Part shown: positions 44,759 through 54,313 of the stretch, piece by piece | Layout: the number at the start of each line of letters is the position of its first letter | How positions within the stretch are numbered: position 1 is the stretch's first letter | Source of the DNA: Thermoplasmata archaeon | GTDB taxonomy: Archaea > Thermoplasmatota > Thermoplasmata > Thermoplasmatales > Thermoplasmataceae | Reading direction: 5' to 3' | Assembly (NCBI GenBank): GCA_021850545.1 | Contig: JAJZLU010000002.1 | Span: 1 to 64,000 of the forward strand | Length of the DNA stretch: 64,000 nucleotides | Program-made: the position numbers and the translations under genes | Notes under the pieces: generated by a model | The model's input: the letters and a program-made list of their open reading frames with translations, nothing else | What the model was told of the DNA's origin: nothing | Databases searched by the model: none

Positions 44759-45793
44759 TCAAACCTTATATCTCAACAGGGCACAATACCCCCCAAAATT
44801 CTTTACGATGTTGCCTTTCTCTCCGGTGAGGCTGATTATGTGCACTGTTGTCCCAAAATTATCTGCAAGTTCCAGGAGTTCCCTTCCTTGTTCAGTCCTG
44901 AATTTCTCCTCAGAGATGGCTAATACTTCCACAGCCCCTAGTTCAATAGCATTCTTAACAGCTTCGTACCCGTATGTTGCCTCCTCAGTGGTCTTTAACC
45001 TCTTCAGGAACTCCTCCACTAGGCGTGAATCCCCTGAAAGCCTGAAGTCTTTCAGGATCTCCTCAGATTCAGGGGTGTTTAGGAATTCCCATATTGCTCC
45101 CTCATCTGACCTCGCAGTCGGGAAAGTAAAGAAGGAAAATTTAGTCTGGAATGACTTTGCAAGCTGAACAAATTTATCACGGGTGAAGCCACTTCCAAGG
45201 ACAATCACGCTGGAACCCTCTGGAACGGCCCTGGCGAGGCTGTCATAAACTTCCCTCAAGTATTTGTCTTCAGAATAATCTGAAGCGTAATGTTTGCCAG
45301 TCTTATGTGAATCAATTTTTCCAAGCGACTGGATCCCGTAGCTCTTGAGGCTTTCGATAAATGCTGTTTCATCGTCTATTACAACAAAGTAATACCTGTC
45401 AGAAAACTTGTTTTCAACACCTTCCTGGAACAGTTTTCTCTGCTGGTCGCTCCAATCCGCTTTAGACAGCATAAACGTATCACCGGGGGAAATGGCGAAA
45501 GACTGGTGTTGCCCGAGGGCATCCTCTGAACCTGAAATCACGGTTCCAAGCACTCTCAAGGTACCGGAGAATTCCTGGAATTCAACGCTTTCAACGCTTA
45601 TTGTAAGGGTTACTGGTTTTCTTGGAGTTTCCTTTGACCGTGTCATGTCCTGTTGCTTTTCCAGCCTCCTGAGAACTGTCATTTTTACACGGTCGTTTGG
45701 CGATATGATATTGTGGAGGTACCACAGGTCATCGTCAGACTCTACGTGAAGGCTGATGAAATCTGGCTCCTTTTCAGCTTCAAGTATTCTCAT
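44759..45793 (-). CDS. pelA: Pelota (aPelota), ribosome-rescue factor
   Basis: 344 aa. Three domains are visible: an N-terminal Sm-like domain (~1-125, DDLWYLHNIISPNDRVKMTVLRR), a central eRF1-like domain without the GGQ loop (~130-250), and a C-terminal L7Ae-like domain (~255-344, TYGYEAVKNAIELGAVEVLAISEEKFR ... TVHIISLTGE). Pelota binds the A site of stalled ribosomes and, with ABCE1, splits them (no-go decay). Its start overlaps the stop of the Mut7-C RNase gene by 4 bp (45790-45793), so the two are translationally coupled. Confidence 0.93.
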   Translation of the reverse strand: MRILEAEKEPDFISLHVESDDDLWYLHNIISPNDRVKMTVLRRLEKQQDMTRSKETPRKPVTLTISVESVEFQEFSGTLRVLGTVISGSEDALGQHQSFAISPGDTFMLSKADWSDQQRKLFQEGVENKFSDRYYFVVIDDETAFIESLKSYGIQSLGKIDSHKTGKHYASDYSEDKYLREVYDSLARAVPEGSSVIVLGSGFTRDKFVQLAKSFQTKFSFFTFPTARSDEGAIWEFLNTPESEEILKDFRLSGDSRLVEEFLKRLKTTEEATYGYEAVKNAIELGAVEVLAISEEKFRTEQGRELLELADNFGTTVHIISLTGEKGNIVKNFGGYCALLRYKV

Positions 45794-46257
45794 GATTGGC
45801 CCTCATTCATGATTCCATTTATCTTCTTTAAAATTGCATCAAAATGGCTCCCTTCCCAGTAAGCTTTCCCACATTTCTCGCACGCATAGATATGGCGCTG
45901 CCTCAGTCTTATTCCTTCTGGCAGATCTCCCTCAAAGTCCGCTGTCTTCATTTTCCTAACAGAACCATTGCAGAGTGGGCACCTGGTGAAATAGAGCTCT
46001 TGGGAGGGCCTGAATTTGCTGGTAAAGGCCTTTAGCTGTTCTTCATAACTGTCTGATTCCATATATATTGAATCTTGGTATCTGGCAGATAGCTCCTTAT
46101 CCCTTGTTATCAGAAAAAGGCCTTTTTCCCTGCAATATTTCATGATTTCGTCGTCTGAAAGATCAGGTGTTGCATATTCCACGCTAAAACCCATGAGGCG
46201 AAGCCACCTTGCAAGTTTGCCCAGCATGCTGTCCGCATAGAACTTATCTTCTTTCAT
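45790..46257 (-). CDS. Mut7-C RNase-domain protein with zinc ribbon
   Basis: 155 aa. The N-terminal FYADSMLGKLARWLRLMGFSVEY (~6-28) is the Mut7-C signature (an RNase fold related to PIN), with further acidic residues in DDEIMKYC and LITRDKEL. The C-terminal half has a zinc ribbon CPLC (~93-96) and CEKC (~129-132). Members are predicted ribonucleases; few have been studied. Its stop overlaps the pelA start by 4 bp, suggesting an RNA-cleavage role alongside ribosome rescue (inference). Confidence 0.87.
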   Translation of the reverse strand: MKEDKFYADSMLGKLARWLRLMGFSVEYATPDLSDDEIMKYCREKGLFLITRDKELSARYQDSIYMESDSYEEQLKAFTSKFRPSQELYFTRCPLCNGSVRKMKTADFEGDLPEGIRLRQRHIYACEKCGKAYWEGSHFDAILKKINGIMNEGQS

Positions 46258-46336
46258 GTTTCACCCTAATCAATGGCCAATGGGGGATTGTATTCCATTG
46301 AAAGGGAATATTAAAGAATTGGCAGGTAACCTGAGC

Positions 46337-46912
46337 TTATCTCTTGCGGTTGAAGTAGAAGTAAAGGACAAAGGTCACGGCGATTATAGCCACAATTATG
46401 CCGGCATCCCTGTACTCAGAGGATAACGGTTTTACCTTCACCTGCGACCAGCTGAATCCCGGGTATGCTCCCGCATCAAGGGCCTGTATGTTTGTAAGTG
46501 TGCTTCCTCCGCTTTTTACAAGGGATTGGCCGTTTTTGGTGTTATTGAAGGCCTCAGACATGTTTTGTGCTGAAGGGGATCCTATCGCCGAAAGTTGAGT
46601 GATAAGAGCAAGGCCATAGTGGTTGAGCCCCGTGTATGAAAGGTCAAAGACGATAAGATCCTCGGTGGTGTTCTGGCTCCAGTTGTATGAAACCATTGTC
46701 TGGTTATTGAATACTTTCTCAAAGAGAAGTTGCCACTGTGGGTTTGAAATAGTATAGTGGTTTTCCGTCCCGTTGATGTAATAAGTATATGCAGGGAGAG
46801 TAGCTGGAGGCAATGTAATTGTGGGAGTTTGTGCTGCGGATGAAGCTGGCGCTAATGCAATTATGAATACTGAAAAGAAAGCTAATGCAGCGAGAACCTG
46901 TATCTTCTTCAT
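46337..46912 (-). CDS. Secreted protein with C-terminal membrane anchor
   Basis: 191 aa. A signal peptide (~1-26, MKKIQVLAALAFFSVFII, cleavage likely near ASSAA) is followed by a ~140-residue exodomain rich in Asn, Thr and Tyr with several sequons. A single C-terminal helix (~169-186, IIVAIIAVTFVLYFYF) and a short basic tail NRKR complete it. It is an outward-facing protein of unknown function, with no recognised domain. It precedes the Mut7-C/Pelota pair on the same strand but is separated by 79 bp. Confidence 0.68.
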   Translation of the reverse strand: MKKIQVLAALAFFSVFIIALAPASSAAQTPTITLPPATLPAYTYYINGTENHYTISNPQWQLLFEKVFNNQTMVSYNWSQNTTEDLIVFDLSYTGLNHYGLALITQLSAIGSPSAQNMSEAFNNTKNGQSLVKSGGSTLTNIQALDAGAYPGFSWSQVKVKPLSSEYRDAGIIVAIIAVTFVLYFYFNRKR

Positions 46913-47025
46913 GAATATCTGGCATTGCCGAATGCAAAATCCTCTTAAATAACTTTACTTAGCTTCAGAACGTTAATCCAAACCCCAATTTAATATCAAA
47001 TGGACTCAGGTATCCTACATTGACA

Positions 47026-50000
47026 TCATTCATTGGCAGCTCCGGGGTCCATGATATAGGCCACTCCATCAGGATCCTTTAGCAGCACAACCTGGTTTGA
47101 TTTCTGCATTTCCCGTATTGTGTCCGTAATGGTTGAAACTCTCAATCCTGTTCTTTTCCCAATCCTGAAGATTTCTTTCCTGCTTTTTCCAAGATTTTGG
47201 AATATCAGGTCTCTCGACATCTGGGGATCAGGCCTTCCAGAATATTTCCTGTACAATAAGGCTGATGCCAATGCCAATATTCCTGAGAGTTCCGGAATGA
47301 ATCCCAATGTAAACACACTTTTATCCACTGAAAAAGTCTTTGAATGGTAGTGAATCGAAAGGACAAATGTATGGCTCCCCGGCAGGATAAATGCCCAGAG
47401 GCTTTTCCCGGTTCCAACTGGCTTTCCATCCAGGCTCCAGGTTAAATTGACTGATTCGAGGCTTTTTCCTTTCAAGATTGCATTTAGGTGTACGATCCCC
47501 ATAAAGGCAAATATTTCCGGTTTTACCGATTTTATGTCTGGAAAATAGTGGCTGCTTACCTCCATAATGCCACTGGAATTGGCATTTCCGCAGGCGTCCG
47601 AGGCCTCCAGGCTTATGTTGTAAAGACCATCCCTGTTAACAGTAAAGTGTACCTTTCCACGGGGAACGTCGCCTAAGTGTTCCGAAACGTCCCCCACTGT
47701 CAGATTGACCCTGGATAAGTTGACCGGATCATAGATGCTGTATGATATTGTGAAAGTTCTTGAGTAGATTAGCTGATACCGAGAAACATTGAGCGATATT
47801 TCCGGTCTCCCATTGAAATATACAAGCTGCAGATCGGTGTGGTTATAATTGCCCCAAATGGTTCTGGCGCTTAGAACAATGTTGGTGCTGAGGTTTTCAA
47901 CTTTCAAGAATGGGCTGTCCAATGTTGTGTTGTTTTGGAAAACCCCAACTGACCTGTACCAGTAAGTTGTATTTCCCGCGAACCTGATGGGAATCCTGGC
48001 TAGTGATTCATTGAAGTACAGGGTTCTATTGCCTATACCCAAGGCCGGTATCGTGTTGTTAACAGAAATATTGAAAGAGAAGCCAGCTGCTCTTCCACTC
48101 TTTTCCATAGCCGCAACTCCAATCTCGTATCTGCCATTTTCAGTGAAAAGCCCAAGGCTGCCGTTTATTGTGAAGTTCAGAAGAGTACCGTTTCCGTTGT
48201 AAAAATTGTCACTGCCTCCCGGGCCAGTCGCATTCAGCCAAAACCTGCAGGAGACATTTGTAGTCGCTTCTATGCCAAGGCTGCTGTTGGGCGAATTTCC
48301 ATAGAACGAAAAATAGTGGCCAGGTGTTTCGCTGACCGAAAGTTCAGGATTGAAATCCTGGACGGTAAATGATTCATTCACCAACCGTACTTCAGTGCCG
48401 GAGGAGCTGGTAGCATTCAGGAGAATAGTAAAATAACCTGGGCCGAGTTTAAGATGGGTATAATTTGAAATAGTTTGCAAGGCCAGATCCTGGCTTTTGG
48501 ACATAACAGTAAGGTTGTAACCGGATGCAAATGATGTATTTGTCCAGCTAAGGTTCAAATTTCCAGATGGAAGGTAGGATCCCGGCCGGATGTTTGTGTG
48601 ATATTCAGAGTAATTAACCTCTTCAGTGGCAAACATAAATGTGAAGTTGTGCTGAAGCCCAAACTGGTCAGTCACAGATAATGAAATGTTGAAAGGGCCC
48701 GAATTAACATGGTCAGTAACATTGAAACCATTTCCTGAGAAGTTAAGGTAATGCCCGCCGGGTTCTTCAACTGTGGTGTAAAAATTTCCAGATATGTTTG
48801 TGACTGTGAACTTTATGGTTGAGCCCGAAAGCAACAGGGTTCCATTGCCTGGTGATGATAAGATTTCAGGGCGATAATTGTCTACAGAAACTTGTTTCTC
48901 ATATGCTGAGGAGTATCCTGCAATATTGGTTGCAGAGATTTTGAACATGTAACTCCCAGATTCGAATCCGCTGGTGGAAAAGTTGGCATACTCTCCAGTG
49001 GTTTCAATAGAAATGTTTCCCAACGTAGCATTAACGGTATAATTCACCTTTGAGGTGATGCTGTAATGCAGTGACACATTGCCTCTTATGATGCCCGGAA
49101 CTGAAATGATGAGTGAGATATTGTCCGGAGAAAATTCTTGGTTGGAAGTTGTATAAAGGGTAATGGTCCTGTTGTTGATCGACACTCCTCTTGTAAAGTT
49201 ACTGTTGAAGCTAAGAAACTGAAAGTTCATGTTCACGTTTGTCAGGTTCATGCAACCTTGATCCTGGAGATACACACCACTATTGTTTTCTAACATAAAT
49301 CTGGAACCCGATGAATCTTTTACGGTAAAGTTTGATTCAATTGCATATGGGACATAACTGTCTCCCGCAAGGCTATAGGATGAATGAAGGTAATTCCCAA
49401 TAGAAAGCACTGAACTGGAAACAAGTCCCGAGGATGCCTGGTGAAAAAAAGTTGGCCTGAAATCCACTTCCCCCAGGTTCATGGTTGAGAGGTCTGTAAG
49501 TTCTCCATCAGGCCCGATCTCATAAGCAGAAAAATTTCCTGTGTTGTTATCATAAATTTCTGTGATGAGTGATGAACCCTCTATCCAGGACTGTAGTGGA
49601 ATATAGCTGGCCTGAAATGAGATGTTGCCCCTTACTTCCCTTGCATCTTTATTGTACACATAAAGCGAACCATTTCCATACTGCACATAAATAGCATTGC
49701 CAGCAGGGAAAACAGTCAACCCAGATTCTGGGGCCCTATCTATTTGGTAAGCAGTGAACACTCCTGTTGTGTAATTGTAAACATCAATGGTGGTCCCAGT
49801 GCTATTCCCTGTGAGAAAGTACCCATTTGATGCTGTTCCTGCAGTGGTGAACAACTCTTGCGAGGTTTGCAGTGTTGATAATGCCTTCATTGTGTTGTTA
49901 TAAAAATTATAGCTGTATATTTCTGAACCATTTGCCTTGGTTGCATAAAGGATAGAGTTATCCAACCAGTCAACCAATGGTTTTGCCTGAAGATCTGGGT

Positions 50001-50775
50001 TAAACCCTTTAAAATAAACTGAAGAGATGTTGGTTTCCCTGTAGCCAATGCTCTGGCCCTGGTTCACAGTGTTGAAACCGCTAATGTTGTTGCTGAAGTA
50101 TATGTTGTATATGGTAATGTTGGAAAAAGCACCTCCAAACAAGAAATTGCAGTTGCTGGGGGCATTATGGAAGCTGTCATTAAACAGGAATGGCGTATGG
50201 GAGGACTGGTTGAAGCCCGGTGCGATACCGGTGTATATAGTCCCATCAGGTTCTGAACCAGAAATCTGAAGGGTATACAAATCAAAAGGAGGTGGTTCCG
50301 GACCCAGCTCTACAGTTTTCCTCCCCTCAAGGTAAAGGCTCTTGTTGTAACCCTCGCCGAATTTATAATGAAGGAGGGAGACAGAACCATTTTCAAAAAA
50401 TATGTTGTTTCCAGTTCCAGAATAACTGTTATTTGGGGACCAAGCGAAGGTGATCTTTAAGGTATAATTTTGGAAGAGGCTCATCCCAATGTCCAAGAAA
50501 GCGTTCCCCACGTTCGAGTAGTCATGGGTGGATTCCAAAAGGCCGTTCCCGAACTTTGATGGCTCTACGGAGAATTTGGAATACTGGTTTGCGTTTATGT
50601 TGTGGAAGTTTATCCAGCTCAAATTAGATGGGTAGGAACCAGCCCTAAAAGAACTGAAATCAAGGCTGTAAGCAGTAACTGAATGGCCATTGAGGGCCAG
50701 TGAGTTCCCTGTGACACCGGGCACCAAGGCTGCAAACAATATGACCATAATGCCAAGAATAGTAATTTTTCTCAT
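47026..50775 (-). CDS. Giant exported sensor-like protein with cytoplasmic winged helix
   Basis: 1249 aa. A signal peptide (~1-24) leads into ~1100 exported residues. The first ~450 include a concanavalin-like segment and a stretch of short beta repeats with YNYTTGVFTAYQI and GNGSLYVYNKDAREV, reminiscent of a beta-propeller. Several Ig/PKD-like repeats follow (~560-1120), with abundant sequons. One membrane helix (~1154-1178, GFIPELSGILALASALLY) precedes a ~64-residue cytoplasmic tail, SRDLIFQNLGKSRKEIFRIG then TGLRVSTITDTIREMQKSN, ending in a short wing. That tail looks like a winged helix-turn-helix. It may be a one-component membrane receptor that binds DNA. The promoter (TTTTTAAAAAGG) is ~25 bp upstream of ATG 50775. 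Confidence 0.72.
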   Translation of the reverse strand: MRKITILGIMVILFAALVPGVTGNSLALNGHSVTAYSLDFSSFRAGSYPSNLSWINFHNINANQYSKFSVEPSKFGNGLLESTHDYSNVGNAFLDIGMSLFQNYTLKITFAWSPNNSYSGTGNNIFFENGSVSLLHYKFGEGYNKSLYLEGRKTVELGPEPPPFDLYTLQISGSEPDGTIYTGIAPGFNQSSHTPFLFNDSFHNAPSNCNFLFGGAFSNITIYNIYFSNNISGFNTVNQGQSIGYRETNISSVYFKGFNPDLQAKPLVDWLDNSILYATKANGSEIYSYNFYNNTMKALSTLQTSQELFTTAGTASNGYFLTGNSTGTTIDVYNYTTGVFTAYQIDRAPESGLTVFPAGNAIYVQYGNGSLYVYNKDAREVRGNISFQASYIPLQSWIEGSSLITEIYDNNTGNFSAYEIGPDGELTDLSTMNLGEVDFRPTFFHQASSGLVSSSVLSIGNYLHSSYSLAGDSYVPYAIESNFTVKDSSGSRFMLENNSGVYLQDQGCMNLTNVNMNFQFLSFNSNFTRGVSINNRTITLYTTSNQEFSPDNISLIISVPGIIRGNVSLHYSITSKVNYTVNATLGNISIETTGEYANFSTSGFESGSYMFKISATNIAGYSSAYEKQVSVDNYRPEILSSPGNGTLLLSGSTIKFTVTNISGNFYTTVEEPGGHYLNFSGNGFNVTDHVNSGPFNISLSVTDQFGLQHNFTFMFATEEVNYSEYHTNIRPGSYLPSGNLNLSWTNTSFASGYNLTVMSKSQDLALQTISNYTHLKLGPGYFTILLNATSSSGTEVRLVNESFTVQDFNPELSVSETPGHYFSFYGNSPNSSLGIEATTNVSCRFWLNATGPGGSDNFYNGNGTLLNFTINGSLGLFTENGRYEIGVAAMEKSGRAAGFSFNISVNNTIPALGIGNRTLYFNESLARIPIRFAGNTTYWYRSVGVFQNNTTLDSPFLKVENLSTNIVLSARTIWGNYNHTDLQLVYFNGRPEISLNVSRYQLIYSRTFTISYSIYDPVNLSRVNLTVGDVSEHLGDVPRGKVHFTVNRDGLYNISLEASDACGNANSSGIMEVSSHYFPDIKSVKPEIFAFMGIVHLNAILKGKSLESVNLTWSLDGKPVGTGKSLWAFILPGSHTFVLSIHYHSKTFSVDKSVFTLGFIPELSGILALASALLYRKYSGRPDPQMSRDLIFQNLGKSRKEIFRIGKRTGLRVSTITDTIREMQKSNQVVLLKDPDGVAYIMDPGAANE

Positions 50776-51178
50776 AATTTAATGAATTACCTTAATGTAT
50801 CCTTTTTAAAAACTGTTGCCCAAAAAAAGCCATGGTTGAAAGTATTTCTAATGTTCAAAAAAACTCATTTTCTCATTTTTCAGTGCAACCAGAAAGGATA
50901 TAGCTTGTATACAAATTGGATTGTTAACTAATTGCACAGCCCTTGGTGAAGGTCACTTTGATGCAAAAGGATTCAGTTCGGGGTATATTCCCTTAACTAG
51001 ATAATTTGTGCATTAAAGTATTATATTCACCTATTCAATTAGTAAATAAGCAACCCAAAAATATCAGATAAAATAGGAACTGGGCCATTAACGGCTTAGT
51101 TTCTTTGAATGTCTGGTACAAAGTTGGGCAACATTTCAATGGGCATGAACCAAAGAAATACTGAAGCAGGGTGTATAA
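50776..51178 (+). promoter_or_regulatory. 403-bp divergent intergenic region
   Basis: It separates the giant surface gene (minus) from radA (plus). A TATA-like TTTTTAAAAAGG (minus, 50797-50808) serves the former. AGTATTATATTCACC (about 51017-51031) is a candidate promoter for radA, leaving a long leader, and a purine-rich CAGGGTG sits just before the radA ATG. No ORF or stable hairpin is evident. Confidence 0.4.
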
Positions 51179-52144
51179 ATGGCAGGAAGCAAAGAAGAGA
51201 AGAAGATGACAATTGAGGATCTCCCGGGCGTGGGGGAAGCAACAGCAGAGAAGTTAAGAGAGAACGGACTGGATGACATTATGACCATTGCAGTTGCTTC
51301 TCCAAAGGATCTATCAGAGATGGCAGGCATAGCTGAGGGGACTGCGATAAAGATCATTGCCGCTGCCAGAAAGTCCGCTGATATAGGGAACTTCGAAACT
51401 GGAGAGCAGATCCTTGAAAGAAGGAAGGATGTCCTGAAGCTCAGCACCGGGAGCAAGAACCTAGACAATCTCCTTGGAGGAGGGTTTGAAACACAGGCGA
51501 TCACAGAATTCTTTGGTGAGTTTGGCTCTGGAAAGACCCAGATCATGCACCAGGCTGCAGTTAACGCAACACTTCCGCCTGAACAGGGCGGCTTTGATTC
51601 GGATGTCCTTATCATAGATACAGAGAATACCTTCAGGCCTGAAAGAATAATACAAATGTCCAAGTCAAGAGGGGCTGATCCCGACACAGTCTTGAAGAGA
51701 ATCCACGTTGCAAGGGCTTACAACTCACACCACCAGATTCTTCTGGCAGAGCGTGCCATTGAATTGGGAAAGGAGTTCCCAATCAAGCTGCTCATAGTAG
51801 ACTCACTCACATCCCATTTCAGGTCGGAGTACATGGGCAGGGGATCACTTTCAGAGAGGCAACAGCTTCTCAACAGGCACATGCACGATCTGCTCAAGTT
51901 CGCAACAATCTATAACGCAGTGATAGGGGTCACAAACCAGGTATCAGCAAGGCCAGACGTCTTCTTTGGCGATCCAACAGCCCCAATAGGAGGCAACATT
52001 GTAGGGCATACGGCCACATTCAGGATCTACCTGAGGAAGAGCAAGGGTGGAAAGAGAATCGCTAGGCTGATCGACTCTCCATATCTCCCAGAGGGCGAAA
52101 CTGTCATACAGATATCAGAAGACGGCGTTTCTGACGGAGTATAA
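51179..52144 (+). CDS. radA: DNA repair and recombination protein RadA
   Basis: 321 aa, normal length. The N-terminal helix-hairpin-helix domain (~10-70, [19 protein letters not shown]) binds DNA. Walker A is GEFGSGKT (~113-120), Walker [12 protein letters not shown] (~204-214), followed by [28 protein letters not shown] (L2 region) and DSPYLPEGE near the C-terminus are RadA/Rad51 features. It forms ATP-dependent filaments for strand exchange. It is followed 19 bp later by the ACT-domain gene, so an operon is likely. Confidence 0.96.
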   Translation: MAGSKEEKKMTIEDLPGVGEATAEKLRENGLDDIMTIAVASPKDLSEMAGIAEGTAIKIIAAARKSADIGNFETGEQILERRKDVLKLSTGSKNLDNLLGGGFETQAITEFFGEFGSGKTQIMHQAAVNATLPPEQGGFDSDVLIIDTENTFRPERIIQMSKSRGADPDTVLKRIHVARAYNSHHQILLAERAIELGKEFPIKLLIVDSLTSHFRSEYMGRGSLSERQQLLNRHMHDLLKFATIYNAVIGVTNQVSARPDVFFGDPTAPIGGNIVGHTATFRIYLRKSKGGKRIARLIDSPYLPEGETVIQISEDGVSDGV

Positions 52145-52163
52145 TCCTAAATTTGGGATCGAA

Positions 52164-52679
52164 ATGTGGGACTACATCAAGGAAAAATTCAGGAAATACC
52201 CATCCCAGACAAAGGTGCTGAGGAAACTTATCTCACTTGGGATGTCTGTTAAAAAGGACAATGAGGGAACTCCTAGGATATACAGCGATGACGTTGAAGT
52301 AAAGGCCTCATCACTAGCAATGTCACTTGGGGTAGATCGTCGTGCCGTCCTTGACATTCTCTCCAAGATTGTTGAGGACGGGGAACTGGCAAAGTTTTTC
52401 CTTGACCTTAAACCATCACCGGATTTCAGGAAGGTCAGCACTAAGCTAGGCATGGGTGTGATACAGATAGTGGCCACGAAGGCAACCCAGCCAGGCATTG
52501 TATCCGGCGTGTCCCAGATTATTGCAAGGGAAGGGATCAGCATAAGGCAGGTAATGGTTGATGACCCTGAACTCGTTGACGATCCCCGCGCTACAATCGT
52601 GACAGACAGCCCAATACCCGGGAGGCTCCTTTCAGACCTCAAGACCGTTGAGGGTGTGGAAGCAGTGGTGATACTCTAA
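52164..52679 (+). CDS. ACT-domain predicted regulator of amino-acid metabolism
   Basis: 171 aa. An N-terminal winged-helix-like part (~10-75, VLRKLISLGMSVKKDNEG ... SLGVDRRAVLDILSKIVED) is followed by an ACT-type domain (~95-171, GVIQIVATKATQPGIVSGV ... ISIRQVMVDDPE). This matches the archaeal COG2150 family, thought to be ligand-sensing regulators. The ligand (probably an amino acid) and targets are unknown. It lies 19 bp downstream of radA, convergent with purK. Confidence 0.82.
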   Translation: MWDYIKEKFRKYPSQTKVLRKLISLGMSVKKDNEGTPRIYSDDVEVKASSLAMSLGVDRRAVLDILSKIVEDGELAKFFLDLKPSPDFRKVSTKLGMGVIQIVATKATQPGIVSGVSQIIAREGISIRQVMVDDPELVDDPRATIVTDSPIPGRLLSDLKTVEGVEAVVIL

Positions 52680-52725
52680 AATTATGTTTATAATATTGGC
52701 CGATCAACAAATTCCACTTTTTTGT

Positions 52726-53811
52726 TCAGTATCCAAAAAACTCATCCAGATCTTTTCCGTAAACGAGCATTGAAAGGTCCTTGATGCTATCAAGCAGGGA
52801 TTGGTAGGATTGTGCAGACACATTAATATGACCGACTTTCCTCCTTTTTCTGATTCCATTCTTCCCATACCAGTAGACTTGCGTTTCGGGCACAGAGAGG
52901 ATTTTTTTCCTTAGTTCATCGTCCATGGATATTCCTACAAGATTGAGTATTCCAGATGGCCTGTAGAGTTCAGGCGCAGCAAGTGGGAATCCACAGACGG
53001 CCCTGATATGCTGCTCAAACTGGGAGATTGAGGATCCCATCAAAGTGTGGTGGCCTGAGTTATGCACCCTAGGGGCAAATTCATTTATGTAAGGCTTTCC
53101 GCCCTTAATGAAGAATTCAACACCGATAACACCCACATAGGACAGCTTTTCCAGCAGGGATTTCACTATGGCCTTCATTCCTGTGTCCTCTATCGGTGCC
53201 GCATTGTAGTAAAGCATGCCTTTGTAGTTTACATTTAGAGAGGGCTGAAAGAATGAAGTATTCCTGTTGGGGTCCCTTGCAGCAATAACTGAAGCTTCCA
53301 TGTCGAAATCCATAAATCTTTCAACCACGTATTTCCCCTCTGGAAGTTCCTCTGCCAATTTTCCGCCCTTTACTAAGTACTGGCCTTTTCCATCGTAGCC
53401 CCCGTACGCCAGTTTGATAACTGCGTCCCCATATTCTTTCGCAATTCTTGTCGCAGAAGCCGCATCTTCTGCCACGTCAAATTCTCCAACAGGAAGGCCA
53501 TTTTCCCTTAGAAACAGCTTTTCCCTTGACCTGTCCCTCTTCAGGTCAACTGGGAGGAGGCCGGGCCTAAGTTTACCCTGGTCCATGGCATAATTAAGTG
53601 CCCTTTCATCTACATGTTCAAATTCATAGGTTACAAAATCGCAATTGTCAACAAATTCCTCGTACTCATCATAACTGTATGCCTTGTCTGCAATTCTTGA
53701 AGCAGGGCCTTCTTTTGACTCGTCAATGACAAAGAAATCCACTCCGAGCTTCTTCCCTTCAAGAATCATCATGAGCCCGAGTTGCCCGGAGCCAATTATT
53801 CCCAATTTCAT
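52726..53811 (-). CDS. purK: N5-carboxyaminoimidazole ribonucleotide synthase PurK
   Basis: 361 aa ATP-grasp enzyme. The N-terminal [15 protein letters not shown] nucleotide-fold motif, [15 protein letters not shown] (~132-146) and [18 protein letters not shown] (~217-234) are PurK hallmarks. It converts AIR, ATP and bicarbonate to N5-CAIR in purine synthesis. Its start overlaps the purE stop (53808-53811), so purE and purK are co-translated as is common. Confidence 0.95.
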   Translation of the reverse strand: MKLGIIGSGQLGLMMILEGKKLGVDFFVIDESKEGPASRIADKAYSYDEYEEFVDNCDFVTYEFEHVDERALNYAMDQGKLRPGLLPVDLKRDRSREKLFLRENGLPVGEFDVAEDAASATRIAKEYGDAVIKLAYGGYDGKGQYLVKGGKLAEELPEGKYVVERFMDFDMEASVIAARDPNRNTSFFQPSLNVNYKGMLYYNAAPIEDTGMKAIVKSLLEKLSYVGVIGVEFFIKGGKPYINEFAPRVHNSGHHTLMGSSISQFEQHIRAVCGFPLAAPELYRPSGILNLVGISMDDELRKKILSVPETQVYWYGKNGIRKRRKVGHINVSAQSYQSLLDSIKDLSMLVYGKDLDEFFGY

Positions 53812-54281
53812 GGAAGTTTCTCACCCAATACACGTTCTTTCTGGGCTTTTGTGTATTGTTTCACCTTTTCTCTTATTTGATTGTGCTTAATTCCTAGAAT
53901 TCTAGCTGCAAGAAGTGCAGCATTCTTTGAGTTTCCAATGGCAACTGTTGCCACCGGAATTCCTGCCGGCATCTGCACAATGGAGAGAAGAGAATCAATG
54001 CCCTTGAGGCTCCTTGTAGGGATAGGCACTCCAATTACCGGGAGGCTTGTCATTGAAGCAGTCATTCCAGGCAGATGTGCGGCGCCACCTGCTGCTGCTA
54101 TTATTACTTCCAGCCCTCTTTCTTCAGCAGTTCTGGCATATTCATACATCAGTTCGGGTGTCCTGTGAGCAGAAACCACCTTGTATTCGTGTTCTATCCC
54201 AAAGTCCTGGAGCAGGTTGATCGCATCAGTCATGTGCTCATAGTCGCTCCTGCTTCCCATAATAATTCCCACGAGCGGCAT
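53808..54281 (-). CDS. purE: N5-CAIR mutase PurE
   Basis: 157 aa. [10 protein letters not shown] (SDxxxM) and [14 protein letters not shown] contain the class I PurE active-site Ser, Asp and His. [14 protein letters not shown] and [19 protein letters not shown] complete the signature. It rearranges N5-CAIR to CAIR, the step after PurK. It is the first gene of the purEK pair, 32 bp after sua5 on the same strand, so a longer operon is possible. Confidence 0.95.
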   Translation of the reverse strand: MPLVGIIMGSRSDYEHMTDAINLLQDFGIEHEYKVVSAHRTPELMYEYARTAEERGLEVIIAAAGGAAHLPGMTASMTSLPVIGVPIPTRSLKGIDSLLSIVQMPAGIPVATVAIGNSKNAALLAARILGIKHNQIREKVKQYTKAQKERVLGEKLP

Positions 54282-54313
54282 GTATGATAATTTTAGTTAT
54301 GTATTAAAAGGCA

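Noticed and set aside
50863-50884. Repeated ACTCATTTTCTCATTTTT-like pyrimidine tracts (also near 10293 and 20091)
   Set aside because: Short, imperfect and in differing contexts; probably T-rich intergenic composition.
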